Source: Apteryx mantelli (taxonomy: Eukaryota; Chordata; Aves; Apterygiformes; Apterygidae). Taken from it: a stretch of DNA of 64,000 nt. Positions 13,801 through 27,100 of the stretch are shown here, one piece after another. Position numbers and translations under genes: made by a program. Where the stretch lies: assembly GCF_036417845.1 (NCBI RefSeq), contig NC_089981.1, positions 22,774,001-22,838,000 of the forward strand. Reading direction: 5' to 3'. The first letter of the stretch is position 1, and the number at the start of each line of letters is the position of its first letter. The notes under the pieces are model-generated. The model ran no database searches. It saw nothing but the letters and a program-made list of their open reading frames with translations, and was not told the DNA's origin.

Positions 13801-16800
13801 AGTTGAGCAGTTTCAAAAGTAGGAGGGAGCCTTAGAGCCTAAGGATTCAGGTATTCTCACAGGAGATGTGAATGTGAGTCCCCAAGACAGATTCAGATAT
13901 TTCACCTCTCTCTGCATGAGAACTCAGCATAGGATGAAAAGAAGGGTCCTCCTCTGGCATAGTTTTGAAGAAAAGGCACTTTTTTTGAAAGGCGTGAAGC
14001 ACCTATGTTCATGAAGCGGGTCCTGTCTATCAGCATATTGGCCATGGTCCACAGAGAGGAGCTAGAACTTAGACATACTCTTTTCTTGAAATTCTTCTTT
14101 TGCCTGGTCCTGGTGGCTACCTGTTCAGGATGTTGGATATGCACCTCTCATTTTGAGCCCTTGCTATATATTGCATAAGTACTTTTGTGGCTCAGTGCCT
14201 CTGGCTTTGTGTTTCATTCTGCAGCTGTAAATACCAGGACAGGAATTTTGTGGAGACAAATATCCCAAAAATATGAGGTATCCTGATACTTTGAGAAACA
14301 GAGTTTTTGGGTCTCAGTTTCTTACCTATAATTTGACGTTATAATCAAATTTTTTTTCGAGTTGTTTATATTCAATGCTTCCAATTTTTGAGTATAGGTA
14401 GTCCTTCTCTTGAAGATGTTACAGTTACTATATGAAGTATATCATAGGATGGTATGAAATCTCAGAGCCACTGCAGACTTTTTGTAGTGCAGATAATTTA
14501 TTTCTAAGAATTGTCATTTAATAGAAATAACTAAAAAGGAGAAGCATTAAGGAAGGAATAAGTATTTTTAATTTTTTTTTCTCCTTTTCATTCTTTATTT
14601 TCTTTCTCTTTCCAAAGATACCTTAAAGAGTGATTCAGTTCAAAATTTGTAAATGCATGGAAATGAAATATGAACAATACAAAACATCATAAAGTGAAAA
14701 TAATTTCTAGCTTGTCTAATTCATCCTTCCCTCTCCTTTTTTGTGTGGGATGCAGCAGCTCTCAGTGTCCTTTCTTCAGCACATGCTGTATATTCACAAT
14801 GGTGCCTTGATACAGCACTGTGTATTCAGTGTTGCCTTTCTGATGATTCAGAGGTTAATTACAAAGTAACGGTGTTATAAAATGTGCGTGGCAGCTGGAA
14901 GACTTTGATATTAATCAGACATATTCTTGCATTTGACGTAGTTTTTCCTCTTAAAACCAAATGGAAGGCTCTATAAACTGTGTAACTGCATATTTACATA
15001 ACAGCAAAAAACTCGGAGTGTATTGTAGCTATGGCAAGTATGTTGTGCCAGCTGGACAGTAATTTTTAGTGGGAGGAGGAGGACTAAATATTTTTAGCCA
15101 AAATGTTCATGCGGATCAGTTCAGTTTTCCATAGTGTCTTGTGTAACCATCACGGTAGTTACACCATGGCTCAGAAATGAGTTATGTGATTACATCAGCT
15201 ATTCAATATTAAATCTTGAATTTATGAAGTTCTGTCAGATCAGTAGAACTGTGGACTACATGCAATTAGGTAAGCCATTCATCAAGAATTTAGCAAAATG
15301 GGAAAAATTGATAAAACAGGAGAATAAACTGTAATGACCAAGGAATCAATGTAAATTTTGGACAGTCATTAAAAGAATTTCATCTTGAAAGCATTTTCTA
15401 TGGACTATTTTTTAGCTGACTTTGAGGCCATATCCACACACCACTCAAAAAAGGAAGGGAAGAGCAAAGGGTTTGCTCTCTGGTTTTGGTTGTGACAGTA
15501 AGGTGAGTCTGATTTCTCTTGTGACATCTGAAAGTATTGAATAAATGCATATTTACTTCACAATCAGTGGAGAGTTATGAGGCAAGGAGATGGTGTAAAA
15601 CAGAATTGCAATTAAATCAAGTGTGCTGTGTTTGTTTCTTACTCAGACTGTCTCTGAAATCTCCTTGATATAAGATGTGAACTCCATTAAGAGAATACAA
15701 ATTTAGGTGCATAAGCTTTGCCTAAAATTTCTCCCATTTTCTTACTGAGCTGTATTTTCAGAAAATTCCTCAGAAGACTGAGGAAAAAAAGTGTTTTGCG
15801 AGCATTTTTCTATTCAGTGTTCCCTAGAAAGAGACTAAAAGATTCAGAAAATCCCGCTCTACTGAGACAAAATTGAACAGAGAAAGGAAGGCTTAGTGTA
15901 GTTATGACCCTTCTGTGTCATCCCTCCTTGGCTACAGCCAGTTCCCTGTACTGAATCCCACAGATGCTTCAGGAAAGGAGAACTGTTTTAATCTTTCTTG
16001 AAATCCTCAAATGTTTTTCCATGCGTGTTGATATAGAAGCTGCCACGCTGAGGCTTTTCACAGACATACCTTTTACTAGAAGGGAAGTACGGAAATTTAC
16101 TAATTGAGGTTATTATTTAGTACATCAGTTCCCAATCCCCAGTAATTGTGTTGTCACACGTTTTTCACCATTTATACTTAACTGGCAGAGAAACAGAAGT
16201 TTTGCAACCTAGGTCTCAAATACAGTAAGTGCTACTGATAAAGAGAAGGAAGTATTGTGGCTGGAGAATGGATGCTAATCTTTAAATTTCTATGCAAAAC
16301 CACTTAAGGAAGGGCATGTGAAAATGCTCCAGCTAGCATCAGCAGCTAACTTGCACAATTGTATGGCTTAGCCAGTATTTGTCTGAATAAAGAATGCCAA
16401 GAAATCCAAACGCTTGCTCAAGGACACAGTGAGGAAATTAGTGGTAGAGCTGAGATTAGACCAACCAGAAATCAAATACCTTAGGATAAAATTGTAGAAT
16501 GATAATTAATTCTACGGTATGAAGCCATTCCCAGTAGGCAGCCAGGATCAATCAGAGATATGTGGGTTTTCGTAACATTTAATTTATTCTTTTGGCATAA
16601 AATCCTGAATGTTACTTGAATACATTTAAATGACCATTCTGTTTATTAACGTTCTGTTTGTGAAAATAATAACTAGTGATCTCCTTGTTATAAAGCCTGA
16701 GAGGGCAGTGTATTGGTTATAGTCATGCTTTTTGCAGCTTGTTGTTAATAATTTAACAACACACAACACACAAATCTACTAATTTTAGCAGTTCTATGAC

Positions 16801-17039
16801 AGTTGTAACTCCATATAAAGACAGGCCCTTTTCATGTCGGTAATTTTAGGTTAATCTGCTGGCAGGATGCATATCAAAATGAAGTGCATCGCCAGTACTT
16901 CTGCTTCATTACTATAAAACTCTCTTTTTGAACCCACTGTTCAGCAGACTGCTGCTTGTCTCTGCTTTCTTAGTTTTTTGTCATGGTTCACTATGGGGTG
17001 CTTACTGGTGTCCCAGTCAGGCAAGTACAGTGATTGCTT

Positions 17040-17340
17040 GTCAGAGATCTCTTAATTCATAATCAGGCTGTATTTTGCCAGAGCAATTTTGGAAAGGCTG
17101 CCAGGAAGCATGGACAGCACATCGCTGTGCTTGGCGGTGAGAGCAGTCCCTGAAATAAATGGAGCGATGGGTATGTCATACAACTGGGTGGGCGCCTGGA
17201 AGGATTTGTGTGCTGTGGTGGAAGGCTGCCAGACGGAAGAGCAGCAGAATGAAATCCCGCAGCTCCTTCTGCAGAACACCCTCACTGATAGAGCCTCGCT
17301 TCTTGGCTTGACAAGTAGCCTGTGATGAACAGCAAGTTAG
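17040..17340. other. GC-richer patch, unexplained
   Basis: About 300 bases stand out from the AT-rich surroundings by higher GC content and fairly open frames on both strands. Examples are a 77-codon frame on the minus strand at 17052-17285 and a frame on the plus strand at 17089-17325. I do not recognise either translation. It could be a decayed exon, a retroposed fragment or a regulatory element about 4 kb upstream of the mucin promoter. Confidence 0.3.
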
Positions 17341-18625
17341 GAACGTGATAGAAGAATTGGAACAAGTGTCAGTGACCATATGTAATTGTCCTTTCTGAGG
17401 GGTTTGTATAGTGTTCATCCTGGGGTTGCTGTGACAGGACTCTGCAATGAGATTTCTTCTTGGTATGCTCACAGATGGAGACAGGCTCAAAATTCTTGAA
17501 AAGTTATGTGTTCCTAGAACAATAAGCCTAGACAATTTTCTCCTTAATTTTTGCCTTAAAGCACCATAAATTTTCCATATGGGAAAATCTGTAATGTGAG
17601 TCAAAATGAAGCATAATTTTCCATTTTGGTTCTCTTTTTTTAACACAAAATACACTGTAAAATAAATTTAAACTGTAATTAATTTGGGCATAAGAAGTTA
17701 GCTATGGTATGCTGATGGAATGATTAGAAATAGTCTCATAAAAGTTTAAGAGTGGTGAAATTCGCAATGCATTGATTCAGCTATGACTCAAAACACACTT
17801 CTACATTTTTTTCTCTGTCCTTCTGCATCTGTTGCTGTAATAAACACTCTTGCCATGCAGTTGACTTTTTTTTAACCCTGACTTGTAGCATTGCCTGTAA
17901 AATGCTGGTCTACAGGCTCATAGTTCAGGTATGTAGTGGAAGACTATGGGAGCTTGTAATTCTATTCATGGACTCCAGGAACTTTGTAAAAAATCTCAGC
18001 ACTGGGAACTAGATTTGAAAACACCTTTCTCATCATCTGTTCTGGTGATGCCACTTGCATTGTGCTAAAGCAGAGTTATTTTTTTCCCAAAATGGATTAA
18101 GTTGTCAAACAATTTATAGTAAATAAATTTATGTGTACGTGTGGCTGCAGAGTTTTCTGTGCATTAAAAGTCAAATAACTTCTGGATTAAAATGCGTAGG
18201 CCAATAAGCTTTAAGGTAGCTGAGCACGAAAGAAAATAGACTATAATTGCATACCTCACATACTGATAATTTCCGAAAGGCAAATAAAGCAGCTGGTAGA
18301 CAGGAGCATTACTTTCATGCCAATAAGGAAACGGGGATGGAAAAGTTTAGGATACTTTCTAATGCTAGCAAAGGTACAAATACACTTAAGAATTGTGAAG
18401 ATAAGAAGCTGCACTCATTTCTCCTCAGATCATCACACACATATTGGCTTGAGTACAAATGCGAGGAGAGTCGTCATGTCACGATCCTCAAAGACATGTT
18501 GCCTTCCCGTATTCTCCAGGTTGGGTGTTACAGGGACCCACAGCTCTCTGTCAGAAGGAGAGGCGATGAGAAGGTATAGTTCTCTGTGAGGAAAAACAGA
18601 CTTGAGAAGGGAAATAGTCCTGTCC

Positions 18626-18643
18626 TATATATATATATATATA
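18626..18643. repeat. (TA)n microsatellite
   Basis: About nine TA dinucleotides in intergenic DNA about 2.4 kb upstream of the mucin promoter. Confidence 0.85.
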
Positions 18644-20899
18644 GCCCAAGATGGGGTCATGTTCCCTGTCCAGGCAGTCCAGAGCTGGAGCAGAGAAAAT
18701 CAATCAGTAAAATCTAGTAGTGCTTGGTTAAGAGGAGCTCTTAGACTTATCCATGTCACCCAAAGAAAGGTGTATTTCTTACCATACCTAGGAAGAAAAC
18801 ACCTGCATGTTGGATTGAGAGATAGCATATCTCTAGGTGACTCATCATTACCTTTCACAGTTCCAGCAAATGAGGCAAGGAAGTGGCTCATTCCAGATCT
18901 AGAAGTTCTGTGGCAAACACTGAAGAGCAGATAGGCAAGTTTCCAGTTTATAAATATGAGCATCCAGTTTAATCTAAAAAGGATCAGGTCTGCTGTGTAC
19001 TAGGAGTTCCTGTTACAATTTCCAAATATTATTGACTAAATCATGGCTAAGATACAAGCTAAGTCATGGAGATTTTTTTTCTGGGACCATAGTGGTCCCA
19101 GGCAGGAGGAATCTGTCTGAAAAAACACAGGAACAGAAAAGCTCAGAATAAAGGCCTTCAGGAAGCTCAGAAGTATTTTAGGAAACATGCCTGAAATAAG
19201 AGTTTTGATGGTATAAAAGAAGGAAAATTCCAAGACATGAGATGTCTCTGAAGTGTCATGAGAATTAGACCTGCTAAAGTAACTATCAGGGAAGGGTCTC
19301 TACAGACAGTTTAATATCTTTTTTTTTTCTTCAGTTGCTGTGTTCCAGCTAATTACTACTATATTTATTTTTATTTTCCAAGAAGGAATATTAATTCTAT
19401 ATTCTAGTGAAAGACTCCAAAAGGAGAGAAGGGCAAGTGCTTAAATTCAGTCAGGGCAGTTGAGTGAATGCTGTCCTATGTATGGGTGGGAGAACTACAA
19501 ATCTGCATCCTTAAATAGGAAAGGCAGAAAGTCTAACACCTTTTGAGATGTGTTCAGGGAGAACAGAAAGATGTTAGGAATGACGGTAGGCTGTACTTGT
19601 GCCTACAGTACAAGTAAAAACAGCGAATAAAAGAAAACAACTGAAAAACATGCTTTTACTACAAAGGGGTACTTCTGGTTGACCAGAGCAGCCAGAGGGA
19701 CTAAGTGAAGAATTTCCTTGGTGTTTTACAAAATGTGAAGGTTCTACTTAACTTGTAATTTGAGCAACAGGAATAAGGAAAACTCGGAAGAATTAAGAGG
19801 ATTAGAGATTTCTAGACACTGCAATGAGAAACTTTTGATGAGAAAATAAAGAACCTGGCCTGGTATCTGTAAGAAGTAAACTCAGTTAGTGCTATGAAGC
19901 AATTGTGTTAAAAGATCTCCTGAAATAAGTATATTTTCTCTAAAAGGACCTATGTTTTGTCTTCTGAAGAGAGTTACAAAAACACTTTGGAGGAATTCTG
20001 CGGAGCAAAATACAGTGCACGTGGAAATCATTTTCTTTCTGAAGCAGCATTCTGAGCTGGTTTCTGTTTTTGCAGCTCTCATGAGGACCCTCTTCATGTT
20101 TCTCTGCATTGGGCGAAGCTGAGCATTTGGCTTTCTGTAGGATCTGACGTCAGACAGGAGACTGTAACATTATCATTCATGCGAAAGGTAAGCAAGAATG
20201 AGTTGTTCAGGGGGATTCTGTCTGAAAACAAATCTGAGTTGTTATTCTGTGTGGACAGTAGTGTTTTCCCATTTTTCCCTTTTGTTTTTCTTAAAGCTTA
20301 AAATGTTTTGAGAGCCCGTAAAACTTTTTTTAATGGGCTTTCTGTTGCACAGTGACAATGTTTGATAGACCACCTCTTGTGATGTGAATTCCTTGAAGTT
20401 ATCATGCCATCCCATCTCAGTTACTTTTAGGGAATGATATGCTATATGGGCTGTATCTTGGTTTAAATGCACCCTAGAGCTTTATGAATCAGTGGAATCC
20501 AACAATTGCCTATAAAATAATTTTTCCATCCATGGCATATCATTATTTGTAAGGATTATTTTTGTCTACCAGGAGCTTCATGAGCATCATTTAATCTTTA
20601 CAGAAGTAGTTCTAAGTGATAGTGAAAAATGAAAAAAACTCTCGGCTTTAAGGCAATTGTCTGGGAGTGTCCCATTCTGAACTTCATTCAAGGTATTTTC
20701 TTGTTCAGCCACTGCAGAATTCACTGTTTGTTGTAGGAGTTACTGAAGGTTGAACTTGGCGTGACCATCTGAAGGATTTAAAGAAGTAGCATCCTGTAGG
20801 ACAAAGAAATACAGAAGAGCAATAAAAAATTGCATGATTACTGAATCAATACTATACCATTTCCTGTATGCCAAATTCCTTCATTTACAGTGAAAAATA

Positions 20900-21068
20900 C
20901 CTATCTGTTTACTTCTTATCTTTTGTAAATATCACACCTAATTTTCTTACGCGTCCTCTTTCCTCCTCCCTTGGTATCTCCTCCCCTGTGATGGAATCAA
21001 TTGCACCAGTGGGTATTATATAAAGAAAAGTTCGCAGAGGTGTTCCCAGTTCACCCACCTTAGCCACC
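20900..21068 (+). promoter_or_regulatory. Putative mucin promoter and short 5' UTR
   Basis: The region just upstream of the start codon contains TGTTTAC (20906-20912), a match to the FOX family core, and CTTATCT (20915-20921), which is AGATAAG on the minus strand and matches the GATA consensus. A pyrimidine-rich CTCCTCCC-type stretch follows at about 20960-20990, then a TATA box. FOXA, GATA and CDX factors are known regulators of mammalian MUC2. The sites here are consensus matches only. If transcription starts about 25-32 bases after the TATA box, the 5' UTR is only about 15-30 bases, and no upstream ATG would precede the start codon. Confidence 0.6.
21017..21025 (+). promoter_or_regulatory. 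TATA box
   Basis: TATATAAAG lies 44-52 bases before the start codon, with a GC-richer flank and no competing TATA motif close to the ATG. It predicts a transcription start near 21,045-21,055. Confidence 0.75.
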
Positions 21069-21072
21069 ATGG
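21063..21072 (+). promoter_or_regulatory. Perfect Kozak start context
   Basis: GCCACCATGG surrounds the ATG at 21069 and matches the full vertebrate Kozak consensus, including A at -3 and G at +4. This decides the start codon, and a signal peptide follows immediately. Confidence 0.9.
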
Positions 21073-21138
21073 GGCTAAGGGTTGCCAGCCTTTTTATGCT
21101 CTGGCTGGCACTTTCCTATGCGAGCGAAATAAAAAAAG
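21069..21138 (+). CDS. MUC2: Exon 1: signal peptide
   Basis: This exon has 70 bases and encodes residues 1-23 plus one base (phase 1). The peptide begins [18 protein letters not shown], a basic residue followed by a hydrophobic core and a small-residue S-Y-A cleavage site after Ala18, so it is a clear secretory signal. The donor is AAG|GTAAGC. Intron 1 (21139-22690) holds no recognisable feature. Confidence 0.92.
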
Positions 21139-24100
21139 GTAAGCTCTAAAAACGAAATGGTGGCAGATTGCCTCCTTGAAAAGGGGGAGAGAATAAAATA
21201 CCACAATAAAGGTAGAAGGAGGCAACACATTTAAATAATGCACTGGAGTTTTAAGATGTCTTGAATTTTTTAACATTCGAATACTAGGGCTATGTGGGTG
21301 AGCCAAAGTAGGTAGATACTGCTATCTTTGGAGAGGTTAGTGCCTAAATCTATTGCATTAATCTCTAGTTTGATGTACTTGGAAACTATTATTTTCAGTG
21401 TTAGGTTTCTTTCCATATGTTTAGACTTTCCTAGGTATAGTAACTGCTTGGCAGAAAGAAAACTATGTCAGTTTGGCAAGTTCTTTGTTGTAGCAATGAA
21501 GAAAAAGGATAGTTGTATGTTTTGTTACTCTGGAACAACATAAAACCTCTCATATTCAAGATTGTATTTATAGAGCAGTTGGTGATGCATTTTCTGCAGT
21601 TTTGAGATACTAGTTTTGATCTCCCATGTCTTGAATTTAGCAATGGGAGGAAAGCAAAATTTTGCGTTTGGGATCCCAGCTGTGAGCTCTGGGAGAATGT
21701 CTGTGTAGTCTTCCTTTTGGGGAGAGAAGTATCTAATAGTACAAGCTTTGGTTGGATGCACCTAGTGTGGTTGATAACATCAAAGAATAATGACTTAGAG
21801 GTTCCCTTGGTAGTTCTGATTTCTCAAATTAAACACTTCTAGATAATCTTGGAAAGATAAGTGGCATGGGTACTCTTGGTACCTTGGCAGGCTTCCCAAG
21901 TATGTTCAGCTTTTATGCTCATCCCTAATCTATAACGTCTTGAGACCTAACTTGATACTGTGTTAATTTGTGTTAGTATTTGGTACAGTCATTGGGAAGG
22001 GAATGAACTTGAGATCATCAACTTCATCTTTTGCTATTGCTTTTTTGTTTTGCTCCCAATGTCATTATTTTCTGCCCTGATTTTCCTGCAGAGGTCTGTT
22101 GTAATAGGAATTGTTTCTGTTAGGAAAAGAAGGAATTTTTTAAGAACTCCTGTTGTGCTTCCCAACTCTGTTTCTTTTTTAGCGCATGTTGGATCAGGGA
22201 AGGGAATAACTCTTAGAAATGATAAATACAAAATTATTTACTAAAACTCTTACTGTGATTCAGCATGAATTCATGCATTTGGCAAAGCAACCACCACTGT
22301 ATTGATGCACCAGCTTGTTAGCAGTCAGAGGGTTAAGTTTCCCCACTTAATGCAGGCAAGTTCTTTCACCTCGGTGAACACTACAAGAAATACCTAGGTC
22401 CCAGCAGTGTTTATTAATGTCATCTTTTCCATTACAGAGATTGACATCTCTTTTGTTTAACAGGCAGGTATTTGACTAGGCTGGAGATTTGTGGAATCAC
22501 TGCGCACATAATTAAAAGTGGTTTCTACTGTATATTCTAACATTCTTTTCCTGTAAACTCACTTGTGCTCCGTGGCTGAACATTATGGAAGCATTATGCT
22601 GTCTTGTTGGGTAATACTGCTTAGCCTCAGTGGACTCTAGCTTGTTCATTTCCCTTTTTTCATGCCTCTTTCTTTTTCATCATTTAACAGGTAGGGCAAG
22701 AAGCCATGGCCACTATGTCTGCAGCACTTGGGGGAACAACCATTTCAAAACTTTTGATGGAGACGTCTATCAATTTCCTGGCCTTTGCGAATATAATTTT
22801 GCTTCTGACTGCCGAGAGTCTTACAAGGAGTTCTCTGTCCAAATTCAGCGTGCTCTGAACAGCAATAACCATCCTGTGATCCAGTACATTCTGATAACAA
22901 TCAAGGACTTCACAGTGTACCTCACATCAAAACTGGCTGTGGTAGATGGGCAGATGTAAGTTCTTATAATATAATAGTGCTTCAGAGAAATGTGCTGTGA
23001 AGATAAAAGCAGGATTGATTCCTTACACTGCTGTCTGTATATCATTAAGATAGCTGCTGCAAGCATTTCCATAAGCTAAAAGAACACTTCAAAATCCAAC
23101 ATAAAAACTGCTTTGGGGAAAGGCTTTAGTATCAATCTTGATTTGTACACTGGCATAAGGGATGATTTAAAAGCAAGTCAGGGAAGAGATTTATGTGAAT
23201 CATTCTTTTTCTGGCTGTACAGTAAATAAAATGCAACTCATGAGCCAGATCTTTCACTGAGGTGAAATGACATAGCTTCATTTGTTTTACTGTACCACCT
23301 TGAGCTTACCTTAGCAGAAGGTCTGGCCTAGCAGGTCCTCACAAATGAAGAGTCTTTTTGTTTATTTTCCTGGCAGGAGAGAGGTGTTATTTTCTGTTCT
23401 TCATAAATAATTCTGTAAAGTTTAGTGGCCATTCTTCATGAGGTTATAACACATATAATGCAGGTTAAAAGGGGGGGGGGTGCTAAACTAATTAGTCTGT
23501 GGCAATATGTACTTCTTCACAGAGAGCTGTAATCTTTTTTTCCTCCTGTAATATGGTGACGTAAGGCACTAAGTCTGCCACAATTACTCCTGTTAATCCT
23601 ACAAATATGCACACTGAAACAAGTGAAGCAACTCACAGGTTAACACATAGCTCTGTAGGATGAAGATGGAAGAAGCTGGACCAAATATTAGTACATCTTA
23701 GCCTTATTAAAAAAATACCCTTTTTATTTTCATTGCCGGACTGGATTTTGTCCAGAAGTCAACTTTTGATCTTAAATGGGGAATCCACTGCAATAGAAAC
23801 CTATTCAAGATAGAAAATTACATTCAGTTTTCCAAGGATCATACCAGAATGCATAACAAAATGGCGTGAAGTCATGGAAAATGCATTCTTTTCCCCCAGC
23901 TGAAAAAGTCCTTCACCCTGTATTCAGGTCTTAAAAGAGCTCCATAAAAAACATGTTTAGAGATCCTTTAAAAATTGTTTTTTCTTGAAGCAAACCTGTT
24001 TTTCTCCTAGGTATTATTCATAAAACAATAGAACCCTTCTGAATAGAAGGCTCGTAGAACTGGTTTTTGCTGCATGGAGGATTTAGTTTTTGTAGAATTT

Positions 24101-27100
24101 AATTTCCCGTACTGCTCTTTAACTGGCACGTGATCCATTGTCATATAAAATACTATTTCACACCACTGAGGTGAAACCCGTAGAACAGATAAATGTATGA
24201 GTTTGCCTTTTGGTACCCAATCCACTGATTAATTAAATGTCCTGGCAGATTTGGTGCTTAAGTGTATACCCTTGTGTTTCATTCTGTGATAGCTGAAAGG
24301 TGAAAAGCTGCCCAGTGTTTTATAACTAGAGGGTGAACAATGCAGCCAAAAGTAGAAATGGTGGCTTCTGAGTTCCTAATATTTTGATGCGTAAGTCATT
24401 TGGTCATATTAAAAATGCCTAAGGAAAATAGTTGGAAAAATCCCAGTGGCAGGAAATTAGGAGATAAAATTTTCCCAGCCAAGAGATTAATTGTGAGAAT
24501 ATGTGCACAGACATACATGTATCCTGAGCGATAACAATTATTCTGACAAATGTGTAGAAAAAGAACTGGTGTTTTGACTGGATTCCAGTGTACACTGCTT
24601 CTGTTTGAACAGGCATCTAGTTCTTTAAATTTTGTAGGATGCTGCTGCTTGCCACAGTCCATCTATTACTGAATGAAATTCAGTAATATGTAGTGTAGCG
24701 TTATATAGTGTACTGTAAGATAGACATACAAGAACAGGAGAGATATCCAGTGAGTTAGTTCCATATCAGACAAGAACATCTATGCTCAGCCTTCTGCAAA
24801 ATACCTTTCATCATATTAACGTGCTTTGCTGTCACCATTAATAAGCTTGGTCCTACCAGTAAATGACTAAATTCCTCAACATGCTCCATTCTCTCCAAGT
24901 TGTTCTTCCACTTTTTTTGGCAGTCCCCATACCTGCCTGTGCTTTTAGAACTCTCTCTTGCAGAGGAAGATCCTTTCAAAAGAACATTCATTGTCTCTGA
25001 AATGGTTTTCAGATTTTTGGTAAGGGAAAGCTTCCAGTCAGATTGTTATTTCTTTGGTGAAAGTAAATGATTAGCGAGCATTCAAATATCCTGTGTTAAT
25101 CCCACAATGATGCTGGATTTTGCTTTGATTAATTTAAAGGCATCTGTCATTTTGCCTTTTTCCTCTAAAGAACCCGTCCCTTCAGGGAACATTTGCCTCT
25201 GAAATTACTTTGCCTTTTAAAGGCAATGATGCATCACGTCAAGTGCTAGAGAGAGAGGATTTTATGCCCCATAACGAGGCATCCTGTGCAACTAGGATGA
25301 GCTAGGGGAATATAAAAAGGCAAAGGATGGTTTCCCTATTCGTTAGAATATTTCTCCTGTAAGAGACATTCATGTCACCCCTTATGTTCCTGTACTAATA
25401 CAAAGCCTGTGATTTTCTTCCTAGTGTCAAGACACCCTACTACAGCTCTGGTATGTTCATTGAGAACAATGACATTTACACCAAGGTTTATGCCAAATTA
25501 GGCCTGATTCTGATATGGAATCAAGAGGATGCACTGATGGTATGTATGATCCAAGTCTTCTTTATTAGTATTCCCTGGGTTTAACAGACTCTCATGGACT
25601 GAACAGAGCTAGAGTGTTAGACTGACTCTTCCAGCTGGCACTCATGGTATCTTGTTTTCAAAAGGTAAAGTTCCTTTCTCTGTGGTGTGATAGAGTAGTG
25701 GTATGGCATTCAGATGATCTTACTACTTTCAGTAACACCTGTAACTCCTCCACAATCTGATCTGCATTTTCCTTCATTTATCTTTTAAAGTTGTTTCATA
25801 GTCAGCTTTCCTGATTCATAGCAAGACTTAAATTTTATCTTGGTAGCGAAAAAAGAAGAGTCCTGTAATTTTAAGAATGCTTTATTTTTCCTCTTTATCA
25901 ATATGGTGATTACAGTGATTATCGAATTAGAGGAGCTTTAGCCCCTTTTTATTTTCTGTGTTATTTTTTGCATCTGACTTGTGTGTTTATCAGCTATGCT
26001 ACACCTAATTTACAATACAGGAGCTACTTCTGAAAGGGTTTTGGGTTGACCATCACTTCTGTCATCTAGCAGCTTTCCTTTCAGGTAAACATACTTGCTT
26101 TGGAATGGTCTTCATGCTCCAAGTAATTCCTTTCCATTTTTCCTTTTTCTTTCAATTAACTAGGTGGAGCTGGACAGCAAATTCAATAACCATACATGTG
26201 GTCTTTGTGGGGATTACAATGGCATTCCAATCTACAATGAGTTTATTAGTGAAGGTGAGTCATACTACTACACTGATAGTTATCACAGAAGATAGATTCA
26301 TAAGCATTGTGCATAGGAGCATCACAGGAGAGCAAATTCCATATCAGGTATTTCTGTAATTGCCCCAAAGTAAGCATTATGTTCCAGTTCTGCATTCCCA
26401 TTGTAACAGTATTTTATTGCAGGTGAATCATTTTGTTCTCTCCTCCACAGGCAGAGCCTTCCTTTCTTAGTACAATATCAGTTTAAATTTTTAAACATGC
26501 TTAAAATAGACATAACTGGAACAGAGATCCATGTCCGGCAGATACAATTGATATCATAGCAACTGTTTCCCTTAATCAGTAGAGTGTAAGGAATCAGATG
26601 TTCCTTGTTGTCAATTTTTTAGGCTTAGCAAGGCCTCTTTGTAATTTCTTCTCACAGTCGCAAGCTACAACTCAATTACATATGGGAATTTACAGAGGAT
26701 CAACAAACCCAATGCCAACTGTGAGGATCCTGATGAAACTCAGGCTCTTCCAAGCTGTAACGAGCATGTGAGTAATCCTACTGGTGAACTTCACTTTCAT
26801 GGGTATGTGGAGACATTCTTGTGCTATAGGGAGTTAGTGTGTGAGGAGCTGGGAAGGCTTCGTCCCTTCCATGGCAGACATTATGTCTCCAGCTAATATC
26901 AATGACTAATACTTAATTTTAGAAAAAGAAATCTATGTGGAAGCTTACAGTCCATCACTAAAAGCAATAAATAGTGCTCTGACCTTTTAAAAAAGATGAG
27001 GAACAGAGGAAGTTCTGAGGTTGTATGTAAATTATTTCCGATTCATGTTTTTCGAGAGAGAACCTACTATATGGTTCCTTCTTCCTTTCTTCAATAATTG

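Larger units (their letters stand above)
1..20899. other. Upstream intergenic region, no gene recognised
   Basis: This AT-rich stretch contains only short open frames on both strands. None has a recognisable domain, sensible codon use or a convincing splice context. I looked for MUC6-like N-terminal exons on the minus strand (a VWD domain with a CSTWG-type start) because mammals have MUC6 divergently placed upstream of MUC2, and found none. The microsatellites, hairpins, LINE-like remnant and GC-richer patches listed separately are the only structure I can point to. Distal enhancers of the mucin gene could lie here but cannot be identified by eye. Confidence 0.7.

Noticed and set aside
1..20899. 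MUC6 5' exons on the minus strand
   Set aside because: No VWD or C8 coding sequence on that strand. If MUC6 is upstream it lies beyond the window.
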